Below are positions 49,573-62,809 of a stretch of DNA of 64,000 nucleotides, piece by piece. Position numbers and translations under genes: made by a program. The first letter of the stretch is position 1; the number at the start of each line of letters is the position of its first letter. Where the stretch lies: assembly GCA_021613335.1 (NCBI GenBank), contig JAJTWR010000245.1, forward strand, positions 177,501 through 241,500, read 5' to 3'. The notes below the pieces were generated by a model. The model was not told the DNA's origin, made no database searches, and worked only from the letters and a program-made list of their open reading frames with translations. The stretch comes from Whitmania pigra (lineage: Eukaryota; Annelida; Clitellata; Hirudinida; Haemopidae).

Positions 49573-50611
49573 TTATTTCTTCTGCTTGTTCGCTGCCATG
49601 TGCATTTCAGGCATCTTGAATTTTCCTAAGTTACTATCCACTGAAAATGATCAATTTAAAGAATCAAAATAAGAAGTTTCATATTGCCTATTACATGTCG
49701 ACATAACAATGTAATCATTCTTATTAATTTAAAAATTACCATTTTAATATTATTAATATAATTGTTACGTTTAGACATTTAATTCACATTTATTTCTTGT
49801 ACGTTGCCATGTGCATTGCAGGCATCTTGAATTTTCCTATGTTAATATCTACTGAAAAAATCAAGTTAAAGAAACAAAGAAGTTTCATATTGCGTATTAC
49901 AAATCGACAAATTACATATTACAAATAACAAAAAATAATTTTTATTAATTAAAAAATTACGCTAATTTTAATATTATTTATATAATTGTTAAGTAATTTT
50001 TACGACTTACTGCACACTCCCCTAATGCAGACGCCAAGATAAATTTCGTTGTCACATTCAGACTGAAAATCAAGAATAATTATTTGAGAAATAACCAATT
50101 TGACTATTTTATGAAACGAATTTCGTATTTCATTTCTTACATGTGACTGACAGGAGTGAACAATTTCTGAAAAATTAAAAACAATTACTTAATTAATAAT
50201 TCAAGCAAAATGCAAAATACATTTTACAAAATAGCCCGGCGTCAAAATAGCTCAAGACAAAACAGCCCCGACAAAACAGCCCCGTCGAAACAGCCCGGCG
50301 TCAAAATAGCCCAGGGCGGAAAAATCCCGTCAAAATGGCCCCGTCAAAATATCCCCGACAAAATAGCCCGACGACAAAATAGCCCAGGACAAAACAACCC
50401 GCTTAAGTGACTTGTAAAACATGGGATTTTGAAGATTAATGTCAACACTATGTTGTTTTTTAACGAGCCAACGATCAACAACAATAATAATATTAAACAA
50501 AATAATAATAATAAATATAAATGAAACACAATTATATTAAAAACTCAAAAAATACCAACCCATGAGGCAGGTAAGCATCAGGATTGCAAGCAGGAAAACA
50601 CAAATCTTCAT
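49573..50611 (-). CDS. C4 peptide gene 14a: two alternative last exons (63 or 65 aa)
   Basis: Minus strand. Exons 50611-50560, 50166-50141, 50062-50011, then either 49851-49790 (192 nt in total) or 49640-49573 (198 nt). Signal MKICVFLLAILMLTCLM; exon 2 EIVHSCQSH; exon 3 SECDNEIYLGVCIRGVC. Loops 5/8/4, the middle loop matching gene 17. The two last exons encode related tails (IDINIGKFKMPAMHMATYKK, and MDSNLGKFKMPEMHMAANKQ plus KK), each after a TTTTCAG or TTTTTTCAG acceptor. Elsewhere the family stops right after GK; here the stop is lost and the former 3' UTR has become coding. A minisatellite occupies intron 1. Confidence 0.72.
50225..50405. repeat. AAAATAGCCC minisatellite in intron 1 of gene 14a
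   Basis: About a dozen degenerate 14-16 bp units of the type ACAAAATAGCCCCG, in a GC-rich island. Related units occur at 11.11-11.16 kb. Confidence 0.85.
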
Positions 50612-51789
50612 TGTTGGAGATGTCAGAGCTTTAACTTTTTATTGAACACTTTTATAGAGCAAATTGTCAGGCTTGAAAGCGTTTCTCAGTTAATGAGATG
50701 TCAGACTAAACATAAGCCAAAAACTTGATAAACAAATTGAGTCATTTTGTTATTAGCTATCCATCTGCCATTTCGCCTCTGACTCTACTCTTTAGGAGCA
50801 ATACAAATGATCTATTATTATTATTATTATTATTGATTGGATTACCTAAGATTGTAAGAGTGAATATGTGAAGATTTGGTAAACATATTATTAAAGGACG
50901 AAAGCAGAGGACTAAACAAAGAAATTAAGACGACCAATGATGTTTCATGCCGACATTCTGCAGTAAACATGTTTTTTGATGTATCTGAAAACGTTTTTAA
51001 AACATTGCTGATCAAATGGAAAAAGTGAACATTATGAATAGGACAAGATGCAATCTTTGTCAGTGATGTTAACCATAGCGGATGCTGAAACAATGCGCTT
51101 CAATGACCTTTATGAATTATTTATGTTTTCTGAAAGTGCGCATATCATTTATAAATTATTTACATGTTATTCTCTTATTTTACTGAAGTACTGAAGTATT
51201 TCAAATGGTCCTCATGACTTTGTTTTGCCTTTGAAGTAGAAAACACGACTACTGTGCATGCTCTGCTGTTCAAAGCTGATCAATGACCATGTGTTAATAA
51301 AATATGTTACTTTCAAAATTTTATAAAATTTAAAATGTTGTGTATAGCCACTCAACTTCATTACCGGTACATAGATCATTATTATTATTGTGAATACCTT
51401 TTGCATGATTTTTAAACAGTTTCAATTTAACTCAAATTAGTCAGTAAAAAAATATAAAATAATAACAAAGTAATTTATGCAAGACTATTAGGACAATAAT
51501 AACTTCAAGTTCAAAAGGACATTTGTCTAAAATTGTATAAATGCCAAAATCCATCCTGAATCAAAGTGTTTTTAACTGATCTGGTTCGTATGTGAAAAGC
51601 TGTTCAAGTATTTTCTATTAATAGCTGTTGATGTGAGTCTAGATTGTCTTAAATTAAAGTCGCAGTAAGTTGAAACTATTCGCTTAAATGACTTTTATGA
51701 ATTATTTATGTTTTCTGAATGAGGGCGTATCATTTATAATTTATTTACATGTTATTCTCTTTTTTTACTGAAGTATTGAAGTATTTTAC

Positions 51790-51905
51790 TGAAAGTATTT
51801 TAAATGGTCCTCGTGAGCGTTTTCCACTTAAGAAACATGACGTCACTGATGCTCAGACATCTCCAAATATGTGCTTGCTTATCTGCTTGTCTGCCTCATG
51901 CGTTG
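51790..51905 (+). pseudogene. decayed C4 gene start
   Basis: AAGAAACATGACGTCACTGA, then CTCAGACATCTCCAAATATG, then a shortened signal sequence (GCTTGCTTATCTGC) ending CTCATGCGTTGG. Frame broken. A minus relic at 58.02-58.10 kb shares the same upstream sequence. Confidence 0.6.
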
Positions 51906-52152
51906 GTAATTTACTTCTATCTCGGAGTTTCAGCGATTCCGCCTTATGGATTTTGCCTATGTCCAGCAGATAATCTAAGAGGTTATAAGATTCAACAAAT
52001 TTCATGATACAATTTATTGGTTCGGAAACTTTTACATTTTCCACAAGTTTATAGACTATGAGGCATGCAAAGGTAAAAAGAGAGAGAACATTTATCGGTA
52101 ACATCTGTGACAACATCTGATAGTGCACATTGAAGCTTGTACGACATTAATC

Positions 52153-52408
<256 letters not shown>

Positions 52409-53535
52409 TGTAAAGTAGCTAGCGCACCTGGTAATAATAATATAACAATAACAGATGTTTTTTTTTTGCTTGCAACTTTTCGGCGTGCCTGACTCATGTT
52501 TGCGAACGTTTTTACTGAAACGAAACAGAAATAACTTTATAAATGTATGACTTTGTTTTGCCTTTGATGTAGAAAACACGACTAATGTGCTTCGTAGTTG
52601 AAAACTGATCAACATGTGTCAATAAAATATATTGCTTGTATAATTTTATAAAATATAAAATGTTTTGTAAAAACAGATATTTTAGGCACGAGTAGAACCT
52701 GTTCTTCTGCGAAGGAAATAAGAAATTGGCCTAAATGTACTGATTTATTAAATAGATGCACGAGATAAGAAGCTATTAGGTGGGAAGGTTTATTAAGTAG
52801 CCAGGTTGATACGGGGTCATAAATCCACTTCTCTCTAACTTTAAATGGTATTAATTTTAATATCCTTAAAAATAAATCCTGATTAATTTAGCAATTTATG
52901 TTAATTTTTAATAATTATTCAAAAATTATGATTAAATAATAATTACAGTAAATGAAATAATTAAGAGGAACAATGCTCCTGCTCATTTAAATTTATGTAA
53001 ATTAAATTATTATTATATTCATGGCCTTGTAACAATTTGAAACAACATGTCACCGATTCGGGGAATATTGTTTTAATTCTTCTCTTTCCATACCTCGTAT
53101 TTTAAAAATTTGTTGAAATACAAAAATTTCCGGGCCAATAATAATAATTATTATGCATGTTTGAAGCATCTTAATAGAGTCTTTAGTTTTGTGTATTAAT
53201 CGAATCAACAATTAATAATAGTCGATAAATATAAAATTATAATTGTTAATAACAATTATGATACTAAGATAAGCTATGATCACAAGATAAATACTTTAAT
53301 AAATTCAGAAAATAATACTTCCAAAATAGGTCAATGTTTAAAAATATCGCAAACAAAGCCATTACTCTCTGTCGTTTTGACGTTTTAATGTTTTGAGCAG
53401 CTTCTAAGTTGAAGGGTTGTCATCAAATTGTTTATGAAAATTATTGATCAGATAATTGCTGAAAGTCTACTAAAATGTAGCCTCTAATTTTTGTATTTAA
53501 GTCTCAATATCACTGATGATCGGATATCTCCAAAG

Positions 53536-54153
53536 ATGAAGACCGTGTATGCTTTCTTCCTTGCAATTCTGCTAATTGCCTGCTTCTTGGGTTAGTAACT
53601 CATGCTGGTTTAATTCAGTGATGGATGTCTTTTGAAAATGATATTTTTATTTCCGGATTTTTATTTGAATTCATATTCTTGATGACTTGGAGCTTTTTTG
53701 AGTATGAGGATACGTATATTCATTTACCATGTCGTAAAAATGTCAAACAATCTATTCGGCGGCCACAACTTTTATTTCTTTAATTACGTAGAATAAAAAT
53801 TTAAATTTTCAGAAATTGTCAATTCGCAATGTACTTTGGTGAGTAATAACGCAACTCAATTCATAATCTGTCATCCAAGTATTTATGATTACCCACCTTT
53901 ACTTTCAGAGAGGTTGTAAATATCCAACCAGGTGTGATACTGCAACAAATTTGTGTGGTATGTTGGAATAATTGTGCAAATATAATACAAATCTATAACA
54001 TTACATGCATTGTAAAATTACAATTATGACACTACAATTATATTTAATAATATATATCCTATAATAATAATTAAACCTATAATTAGAATTTAAAATATCC
54101 AAATCAACTTGTTATTCTTTTCAATAATTTTATTATTTTCAGTCCCACGATGA
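53536..54153 (+). CDS. C4 peptide gene 15 (46 aa, secreted, loops 4/5/6)
   Basis: Exons 53536-53590, 53813-53838, 53909-53957 and 54143-54153; 141 nt. Signal MKTVYAFFLAILLIACFL; exon 2 EIVNSQCTL; exon 3 RGCKYPTRCDTATNLC; tail VPR. The first Cys is displaced by one residue and the last loop is long, so this is a separate branch. The leader is GATATCTCCAAAG and the TATA is weak (TTTAAG). A broken copy of its exon 2 region is at 36.8 kb. Its 3' flank (54.26-54.56 kb) is repeated after gene 17 at 59.70-60.00 kb. Confidence 0.75.
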
Positions 54154-54828
54154 ACAGCATGAATTGTCCAAGAATTCCAACCACGAATCTGAACTGTTAA
54201 TTTGGATTTAATATTCGAAATTTTATTTTTTTGGAAATGAACGTTTGAAATTCTAGTATTTTGAAATAAAGGTTGGATTTATCAACTTGACTAAGGTGTT
54301 CTTAGTTTACCTTTAAAAACAGCTGAATTTATCATCAGTCATGCAAGATCTCTTTTTCTTAAGCACCCTCCCTAATATGAATTAAGCCGCTTCATCGTCT
54401 CAAAGAATGGTATGGCATCGTTGTAATTTAAAAATATATTGGTCACTTCACTATGGAATACATGGTAGAAATATTATTGAAGAATTTCGACATCCGAAAA
54501 AATTTAATTTTGCGAACTTTAACAAAAAAATCATGTTTCTTTGGCCAGGTTTAGCTGACACTTTAATATAAAACGAAATGCATCACAAAGACGTAAAACA
54601 CCTACTTGTAATATTAACTGTAGTCAGTCAGTGCATTATAACTTAGAATAAAGTAACTGCGTCAAGTAGTCAAGTACCTGCAAACTAGTCGTATTTACCC
54701 ACTTGATATGTCTGCAATTACGCTTTTATGAATTGCCTTTAATAATGAATAATGCCTTGTACTCTCCTGGCTACAATCTTAGATTTCCAACAGAACAGAA
54801 GATTTCCAATATGTTAAATTAGGTGATT

Positions 54829-55245
54829 ACTCCTCCCCTCCAGTTGAACTACTTGCCAGTGTTCCTCAAGGCTCTGTCTTGGGACTTTTGCTTTTCACAA
54901 CCTATACTTCACTTTTGTATAACATTATTTATAACTTCAACAACTACTTCCATCAACATGCAGAAGACACAAGTCTTTTGTCTAACCTCTCCAGCCATAG
55001 TATCTCAGACCAACTCAAAAACCTGCAGAAGTACACCGATGCCATCAATGATTGGAATGTCATTAACTTTCTCTAACTGAATCCTCGGAAATCCGAAATT
55101 ATGTTCATTGGCACACCAGCCAACCTTGGAGCTCTTCAAGCGTCACCTGAAGACCCACCTCTTAAGGACTTTAAGGGAGAAAGGAGACACAAGGCGCCTC
55201 TGACGATATCCACATGGCGCTTTATAAATAAATTTTTATTATTAT
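54829..55245 (+). mobile_element. CR1/jockey-like LINE scrap with internal deletion
   Basis: One frame reads SVPQGSVLGLLLFTTYTSLL, the active-site region as QHAEDTSLL (YADD degraded to HAED), and INDWNVINFL-stop-LNPRKSE. It then jumps, in another frame, to ELFKRHLKTHLLRT and the 3' end with AATAAATTTTTATTATTATT. The segment between palm and C terminus is missing, so two distant parts of the RT are fused by deletion. Confidence 0.8.
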
Positions 55246-55716
55246 TATTATAAATGTTTTTACATGATTTTTTAAACAGTTCCAATTTAACTCAAGTTAG
55301 TCAGTAAAAAAAAATTTAATATAATAACAAAGTAAATTATGCGAGACTATTAAGACAATAATAACGTCAAGTCCAAAAGGACTAAAATTGTATAAGTGCC
55401 AACATCCTGATTCAAAGTGATTTTAAGATTTTTAAGTGATCTGGTTCAAAAATGTAAATCTGTTGAAGTATTTTTTATTGATAGCTGTAGCTGTGAGTCC
55501 AGATTGTCTTAAATTAGAATAACAGTAAGCAGGTCAAATGTATTGAAATAAAAAATTAATAAATTAAAAAAATTAAAATAAAAGCTGTTTAATATTATTC
55601 AGAAATCAACTCTTAATTTTTGGCAGAAACTATCGCATAATAAATGAGAAAACAAATGTAAAGTAATCCGCTCTTATATAAATACCCCAACAACTGACGC
55701 TCAGACATCTCTAAAG

Positions 55717-56197
55717 ATGAAGAGCTTCGTTTGTATTTTCTTACTCGCAATCCTGCTTGTTGTCGCCATATTAGGTAAGTTTCTGTGTCACAAATAAATA
55801 ATTAATTTATTAAAAAAATAAACAAATAATTATGTTCTATTGTTTATTTCCTTTGTAGACGTGGCTGATGGAGTTCAGGAGCTGGGAGAGTATTGCGAAT
55901 GGGTTAATAAAGCTTGATTTAAAAAACCACGCAATTATATTTTATCAAATATTTAAGAGATTATTTATAATAGCTAATCAAGGCGATGCCCATGAATCGT
56001 CAATAGCGCCTAAGTTATAATAATTAATCTGATTATCAATGTGAGTATTATATTAAAAATTATTATTTACATTTGTTAGTTGTGGCAATGTAGAATCCCT
56101 TTGATCTGCATCAGAAATATGTGCAGTTAGTAAAATATGAATAAATTTTTTTTTTAATTTGAAAAGCCTACTTTTTGTTTTAGCACCTCTGCAGTAG
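55717..56197 (+). CDS. C4 peptide gene 16, branch B-like (53 aa, secreted)
   Basis: Exons 55717-55774, 55859-55902, 56080-56125 and 56184-56197; 162 nt. Signal MKSFVCIFLLAILLVVAIL; exon 2 DVADGVQELGEYCEW; exon 3 LWQCRIPLICIRNMC; tail TPLQ. Loops 5/5/4. Exons 2-4 are branch B (DxADG...YC), but the leader (CTCAGACATCTCTAAAG) is branch A-like. TATATAAA upstream at about 55676. The 56.2-57.3 kb region after it is AT-rich with no gene. Confidence 0.8.
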
Positions 56198-57366
56198 AAA
56201 ACAAATTCATTGGGACTTTAATATGTCGCCTACATTTTGCATTATTTGTCAAAAATTGTTTTCATAAGTTAAACAATTCCCACTTAAAATTTTCTTGGAA
56301 AATAAAAATAAACTTTCCATTAAAAAATGAAGTAATAATCAGGTTAACAAGATTGGTGACCATATGTTATTGAATGTAAGATTAATTGTTAATTAATTAA
56401 TTTATAATAGCTATCATTTATTCAGAATGATTGATTAATTAAATATAATTTATCGTGTATGTATTTGCTAAACTCTTGCATTAGTTCTGTTAAAAAACTA
56501 GTTGATGCGCATCAATAATTTGTTATTTTATTAATTTTCAAAATTCCGTAACATTTTAAAATCATAACTATAAGAATAATCAGCTTTCAACGCTACTGGT
56601 GCGAATAACTACCACATAACAACCACGAATTGCAAGTACAAATTAAGCAAATGTTTGCGACAATACGGCATTAATTATTACTGAGAAATAAATATGTATT
56701 TCTACAAAATCGAATTTTGCAAAGCAATCAATGTTCAATGGAAATTGTGCAAATCGATATGAAAATCTGCCTTCCTGAATAGAACAACGCTGAATTCAAT
56801 AATTGGGCGTGATTAGTAATTAAGTAATTAGTAATTATCAATTTGTAAAATAGAATTGGTTTAAATAATTTAAACAATTCAGATCCATTTATTTTAAATT
56901 TGTGCATGTGAACTTTTATTAAAAAAAGAAAAAAGAAAGTTGACCTTACTGATTAAAACGTTTTAGAGCAGATATGGGTTGATTCTCTGTGCCTAGCTAT
57001 TGTAAAATTTGGTTATAGTATCCCTTTTAACATTCAAAGTTTCATGGTCGGACTTATTGATGTTTTCAGATTCTTCTTACATTGAGTTATTTTAAGGAAC
57101 CCTTTATCAAAATGTTAATGCAATAATTAATTTCAACACTTTTTCTGGCACACAAAAATGATGCTTTTACGATGACCTAGAAGTTAACCGGCGTAATTTT
57201 TAAAATAACGTCATAGTTTCCAAAAGCAATCGCCAGGGGATGCATAATGCAAGAAAGGGATAATGGTTAAAATATTTTATTGACTATAGACACTGTGCAA
57301 TATGCAATAAGAAACGTCTATGATTCTTTAGCGTGACTTTTTTCAGTGAGTAGTTAGACTCCAGAT

Positions 57367-57850
57367 TTGGTTTTCGTATCCCCGTTGACGGATGCCATCA
57401 TTCTGATGGTGCTGAAGTTAAAAGACGATGAGGAGCTACATTACAGCAGAGGTATGCAGATCCGTCGTTATACCTGGAAGCAAAAAGATACCGGACATAT
57501 CACTTCCCCATCGAGATTCGCGCAAGCCTGCAGGTCGACTTACGCTTTCCTCACAAAGATTGGATTTTCAAGCCGAGAGAGAACCAAGGCTTTGACAAAG
57601 ATGTCCTGAAGCCGCCCAAGTGGCTTCATTCTTGATCTGGCGCATGAGAAGCCAAAAGAAGTCTTAATAGGCCACTGCAGGAAAAACGGAGAGGACCGTC
57701 TGTTTCCGGTTTCAATGATCCACCAAACAATTAGGCCAAATCATTGCCCGAGAGACGCGGTGTTGTCGGGAGAAATGGCCCGACCGCAAAGTTAACTTCG
57801 GACTAAACCGCGGCCGCGAATAGGTCCGCGGTCGAGTTCCGAAAATTTCG
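57367..57850 (+). mobile_element. LINE-type C-terminal domain relic and GC-rich tail
   Basis: The open frame 57367-57609 reads PLTDAIILMVLKLKDDEELH, then SRGMQIRRYTWKQKDTG and STYAFLTKIGFSSRERTKAL. It overlaps in content with the relics at 49.0 and 46.2 kb and extends their C terminus. The GC-rich 57.61-57.85 kb tail probably belongs to the same element. Degenerate. Confidence 0.6.
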
Positions 57851-58019
57851 ATCTCCGACTACCGATTCAAAGAAATTGCAAGCAATTAATAAAAAATATA
57901 ATAATAATAGTAATATTTCATTAGCAATTACTCCCATCACCACAATATTGTTTTTCATTTATGAAATAACTTTTTTTAAAATATAGTTTATTATTGAAAT
58001 TATTTCTTGTATGTTTCAT

Positions 58020-58105
58020 TGAAATAATGGTAAATTACAAACGTAGACAAGCAGGAATACATACAGTCTTTACCTTTCGAGATGTCTGAGCCTCAGTGAC
58101 GTCAT
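58020..58105 (-). pseudogene. C4 leader relic without start codon
   Basis: Minus GCTCAGACATCTCGAAAGGT replaces ...AAAGATG, and a shortened signal follows. The upstream flank matches the 51.79-kb relic. Confidence 0.65.
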
Positions 58106-58474
58106 GTTTCTTAAATAGAAAACGCTCAGGGGGACCATTTACTTTCATTACGTAAAATATGAAAATAACAAGTAAATAAATTATAAATGACATACCACCT
58201 TTGAGAAAACATAAATAATTCTTAAAGTCATTGAAGCGCATTGTTTCGGCATCTTTTACATATTTTCCTGCCCATGATACTCACGTTTTCCATTTGATCA
58301 TTATTAATTTAAAAATGTTTTCATAGATATCAAAAGACATAAATATGTCTATTGCAGAATATTGGTATGAAACATCGCTTTTAAAATATTTTATTAACTC
58401 AGGAACGCTTTCAAGTGTGACAATTTACTCTATAAAAGTGTTCAGTGAGAGGTTAAGCTCAGACATCTCCAAAG

Positions 58475-59261
<787 letters not shown>

Positions 59262-59994
59262 TAAAGAACTGCAGGTTTCTTCAAATGCACATTGCAGCGA
59301 ACATGCAAAAGAAATAAATTTGAATTAAAAGTCAAAACGGTTTAAGAAAATTTCCAATTCCATATAATTTTAAACTTAAACTTTCGTTAAATATTAAAAT
59401 AACATAAATGCACTGGAAAGGGTTTTTTTTTTCATAGACTTCGAAGTGAAATCTATTACGAGATTTACATATTAAATATTTTTATGGTTTCCGAGTTAAG
59501 GCTAAGGATTTCGTGTTGATGAGGCTCTGTTAGGAGTTCAAATACTAGCTATTTGCATTTAATTTATAATAATAACATAATTATATTATATGTCAAAAAT
59601 TAGACATTATTCAAATTTCAGCTTTGCCTGGTGATTTTTAAATTGATTAAATCCCTTCTCTGTTTGAAACACATGACCACATCTAATGAAATTCTTGTAT
59701 TTTGAAATAAAGTTTGGATTTATCAACTTGACTTAGGTATTCTTAGTTTATCTTTAAAAGCAGCTGAATTTATCATCAGTCATGCAAGATCTCTTTTTCT
59801 TAAGCACCCTCCCATATAAATAAGCCTCTTCACCGTCTCAGAGAATGGTATGCCATCGTTGTAATTTAAAAATATATTGGTCACTTCACTATGGAATACT
59901 TGGTAGAAATATTATTGAAGAATTTTGACATTCGACAAAATTTAATTTCGCGAATTTAAAAAAAAAAAAACAACATTTTTCTTTGGCTAGGTTT

Positions 59995-60175
59995 AGCTGC
60001 CACTTCCTGCTCTTTGAGGTGAGCAAATTGATGCCTCTCTGAAGAACAAAAATTATTCATTGATGAAGAGCTGTAAAGCTTAATGTCGTCAGCGATTAGT
60101 TTAATTGTGATATCTCGAGAGTCTACGACGTTAATTTAGATCAGAAACAGCATGGGGCCTAACCACTTCTAGTTG
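59995..60175 (-). mobile_element. CR1/jockey-like LINE RT fragment
   Basis: The minus strand reads GPMLFLI-stop-INVVDSRD, then ITIKLIADDIKLYSSSS, the conserved LGP.LF...ADD region of non-LTR reverse transcriptases. It is cut on both sides. Confidence 0.75.
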
Positions 60176-60385
60176 AACCAGATTATAATAATAAAAAAAA
60201 AACATTTAAGGTTTCATTTTTTGCCAACTATTATTTCATAAATTATATTTTAAAATATTTAAACATCAAGCCACAAAATATTTGGTGTTTCAAATAAATT
60301 ATTTAATCAATAATAAAGAGTCAACTTTTCAAATTTATTTATTTGTTTCGCATGCAGCAGAAAGGTGCCTTAAAAATACTTCTGT

Positions 60386-60575
60386 TCATTTGATCAGATG
60401 TCTTGTAACTGATAAGTTTAAATTTATAAAATTAAGATTTAAGGTTTAATAATGCATGTTATTATATTAATAATCGTGGTTAATTATAATTATTCATGTA
60501 ATGGTTATTATATGATTATTGTGACATACCGCAATCACCCAACATTGTGCAAAACTCTCCTGCGACACAATCATA
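60386..60575 (-). pseudogene. orphan C4 exons 3 and 4
   Basis: Exon 3-like 60575-60530 (YDCVAGEFCTMLGDC, good acceptor and GTATGT donor) and exon 4-like 60408-60386 (VTRHLIK then TGA), aligned with gene 10 by their flanks. No exon 1 or 2 was found beyond the TAA array just upstream. Likely a partial gene. Confidence 0.55.
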
Positions 60576-60593
60576 CTGAAAATTGAAATCAAT

Positions 60594-60797
<204 letters not shown>

Positions 60798-61007
60798 ATT
60801 AATATTAATATTAAAAATCAATTATTGAGTGCTTAGGGGTCAGATGAACTCAATCAATTTTGAAAACGTTTCCCACTGCACTCCATTTTTCAACATACTC
60901 CATTAGTTGTTGGACTAAACATATACTATTACAGATTTGCTTGCATTGCAATTATGCATACGTTTTAATTAACCTGAATAACTAATCGTTAATTTTTTTT
61001 ATTTTTA

Positions 61008-61230
61008 AATTGGACAATTTATTATAAACAGTTCCAGGCTTTGGAAAATGAAAAGTTGGAGTTTGGCAGGAAAGATTGGACAGCCTTTAACAATTTAAAT
61101 ATTGCCAGTTTAAAATAAAAATAAAAATATTTTAAAATTGGCAAGGCATTTTTGTGGAATACACAATTTTACGAAAATAAATTGCAAACCAAGTGACTGC
61201 TATAGCAATAACAATTGTTCTAACTGACTT
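61008..61230 (+). repeat. copy of the gene 1 terminal region
   Basis: Matches 8066-8330 (TTGGACAATTTATTATAAAC, CAAGTGACTGC...). After AAACAG the exon 4-like frame reads VPGFGK then TGA, a GK ending. No upstream exons are present. Confidence 0.6.
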
Positions 61231-61899
61231 TAAGAAACGCTGTATGAGGTGGACAACAGGTAACAACAACATTCACATTCAACGATAGCTTGCAAAATAT
61301 TTTCAGCCATCATTTTTTTTTAAATTAAATAATTGCTAAGGTCAATCGGTTGAAAGTAATAAACCTTCATATCTCCTTGGACAAGTTAGGCTGTACATAT
61401 TCAGAATTAATTTGAGAATTTTTATTGATTATTATAAGTGCAATTGGAAATAAATTGAATTGGGGAGTGTGCTATTTTTTAAGCCATACTACGATATATT
61501 AAATCTTATCTTATATTATTATATGTATACAATATTATATATTAAAAAAGCTTCGGTATGACTAATCAACAATTTCCGATTTAAAACAAAAACGACCGGC
61601 GATAACCACAATAACAAAAGAGCGATGATCGGGAAGGGGAAGGTTCTCGAACGAACCAAAGAATAACAATCTAGAATTTAAATTTTTTTAAATAAATTAA
61701 ACTAATTTAAAATGTTATTTATGTTACTTTGTAACGTCTTGCGCCAAAAAGGTAACGAATTAAAAGTATGACCAAAAATAGTAATTTGTTACAAGTAAGA
61801 GTACAAAATTTTTTTTGTAATTGTTACAAGTAAAAATTACCAAAAAATGTAATTAATTACAGTAACTAATTACATGTAATTCGATACTGCACAACACTG

Positions 61900-62360
61900 G
61901 CCTTAAATATATTATTCCTGTGTCACTTGTCAAATTACAAAAAAAAAACAAAAACATATCAGGGTTTTTTCAACCTGCGGCAAACCCCCACATTACCTGA
62001 TGAGATGACCTTTTACCTTTTTTGTATGTAATCTAAAGTCAGAGTGGGGCAGAACCAATTTCCAGAAAAATGTACATTCTCCCAGCAACGAGAGCTCAAG
62101 CAGGGAAGTAGAGAGCAAGGATTTCAATAGCATGAGAAGAATGTTTGGATTCTGGCAACACCACCATTCCAAGAACACACTTCAAATTTGACAACCTCTC
62201 ACCTTGCCACTTTTTGTTATCAATTAAACAATTAAACAAATTCGTTTGCCACCGAATTAAAAACGGAGAAGATAAATTGCATTCATATCGATTAAAGAGC
62301 CATTTGCTTTTTATCACGCAATTCAAATAATATTTAAATAGAAAACTTCAACATCACTGG
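61900..62360. repeat. inverted repeat, right arm, with empty insertion site
   Basis: Inverted counterpart of 44232-44494 plus 45655-46030. At 62094-62115 the two parts are directly joined (GCTCAAGCAGGGAAGTAGAGAG, one copy). It forms the promoter flank of gene 18. TATTTAAATAG is the likely TATA-type element. Confidence 0.8.
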
Positions 62361-62379
62361 TGCTCAGACATCTCCAAAT

Positions 62380-62809
62380 ATGAAGACTGTGTGTGTTTTC
62401 CTGCTTGCAATCCTGATGCTTATCTGCCTCATGGGTTAATATTTTTGAATTTTTTAAAATATGTGGTTGTTAAACAATGTCATTACTAATAACCTAGTAA
62501 ATTATATTCTGTTTGAAATTGTAAAAATTTTAATTTTCCAGAAACTAGGTTAATGAAACGGTCCTGCAACAATGGCGTAAGAAATGGAATGAAATGGAAA
62601 AAGTTGTAAACAAAATATTTAATCTGTTTGTTGATTTTAATTTCCAGGATGACTGTGATCGTCCAACGCGTACGTCAACTGTTTCAATTTAATAATAATT
62701 ACATGAATAATTATAATTAATACTGATTAATATAATAACGTGCATCATTAAACTTTGAAAATATTCTTTAACTTTATCTTTTTCAGTGAGACTTCGTTTC
62801 GGCAAATGA
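62380..62809 (+). CDS. C4 peptide gene 18: truncated, RFGK-ending variant (44 aa)
   Basis: Exons 62380-62434, 62542-62576, 62648-62669 and 62787-62809; 135 nt, phases 1-0-1 kept. Signal MKTVCVFLLAILMLICLM; exon 2 ETRLMKRSCNNG; exon 3 only DDCDRPT; tail LRLRFGK before TGA. Exon 3 ends early at a GTACGT donor, removing cysteines 3 and 4 and leaving one Cys pair. The end Arg-Phe-Gly-Lys is exactly an RFamide-type amidation signal, and a Lys-Arg sits before the first Cys. This may be coincidence, or a shift to a linear or one-disulfide peptide. The start codon context is AAATATG rather than AAAGATG. It could also be a fading gene. Confidence 0.65.
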
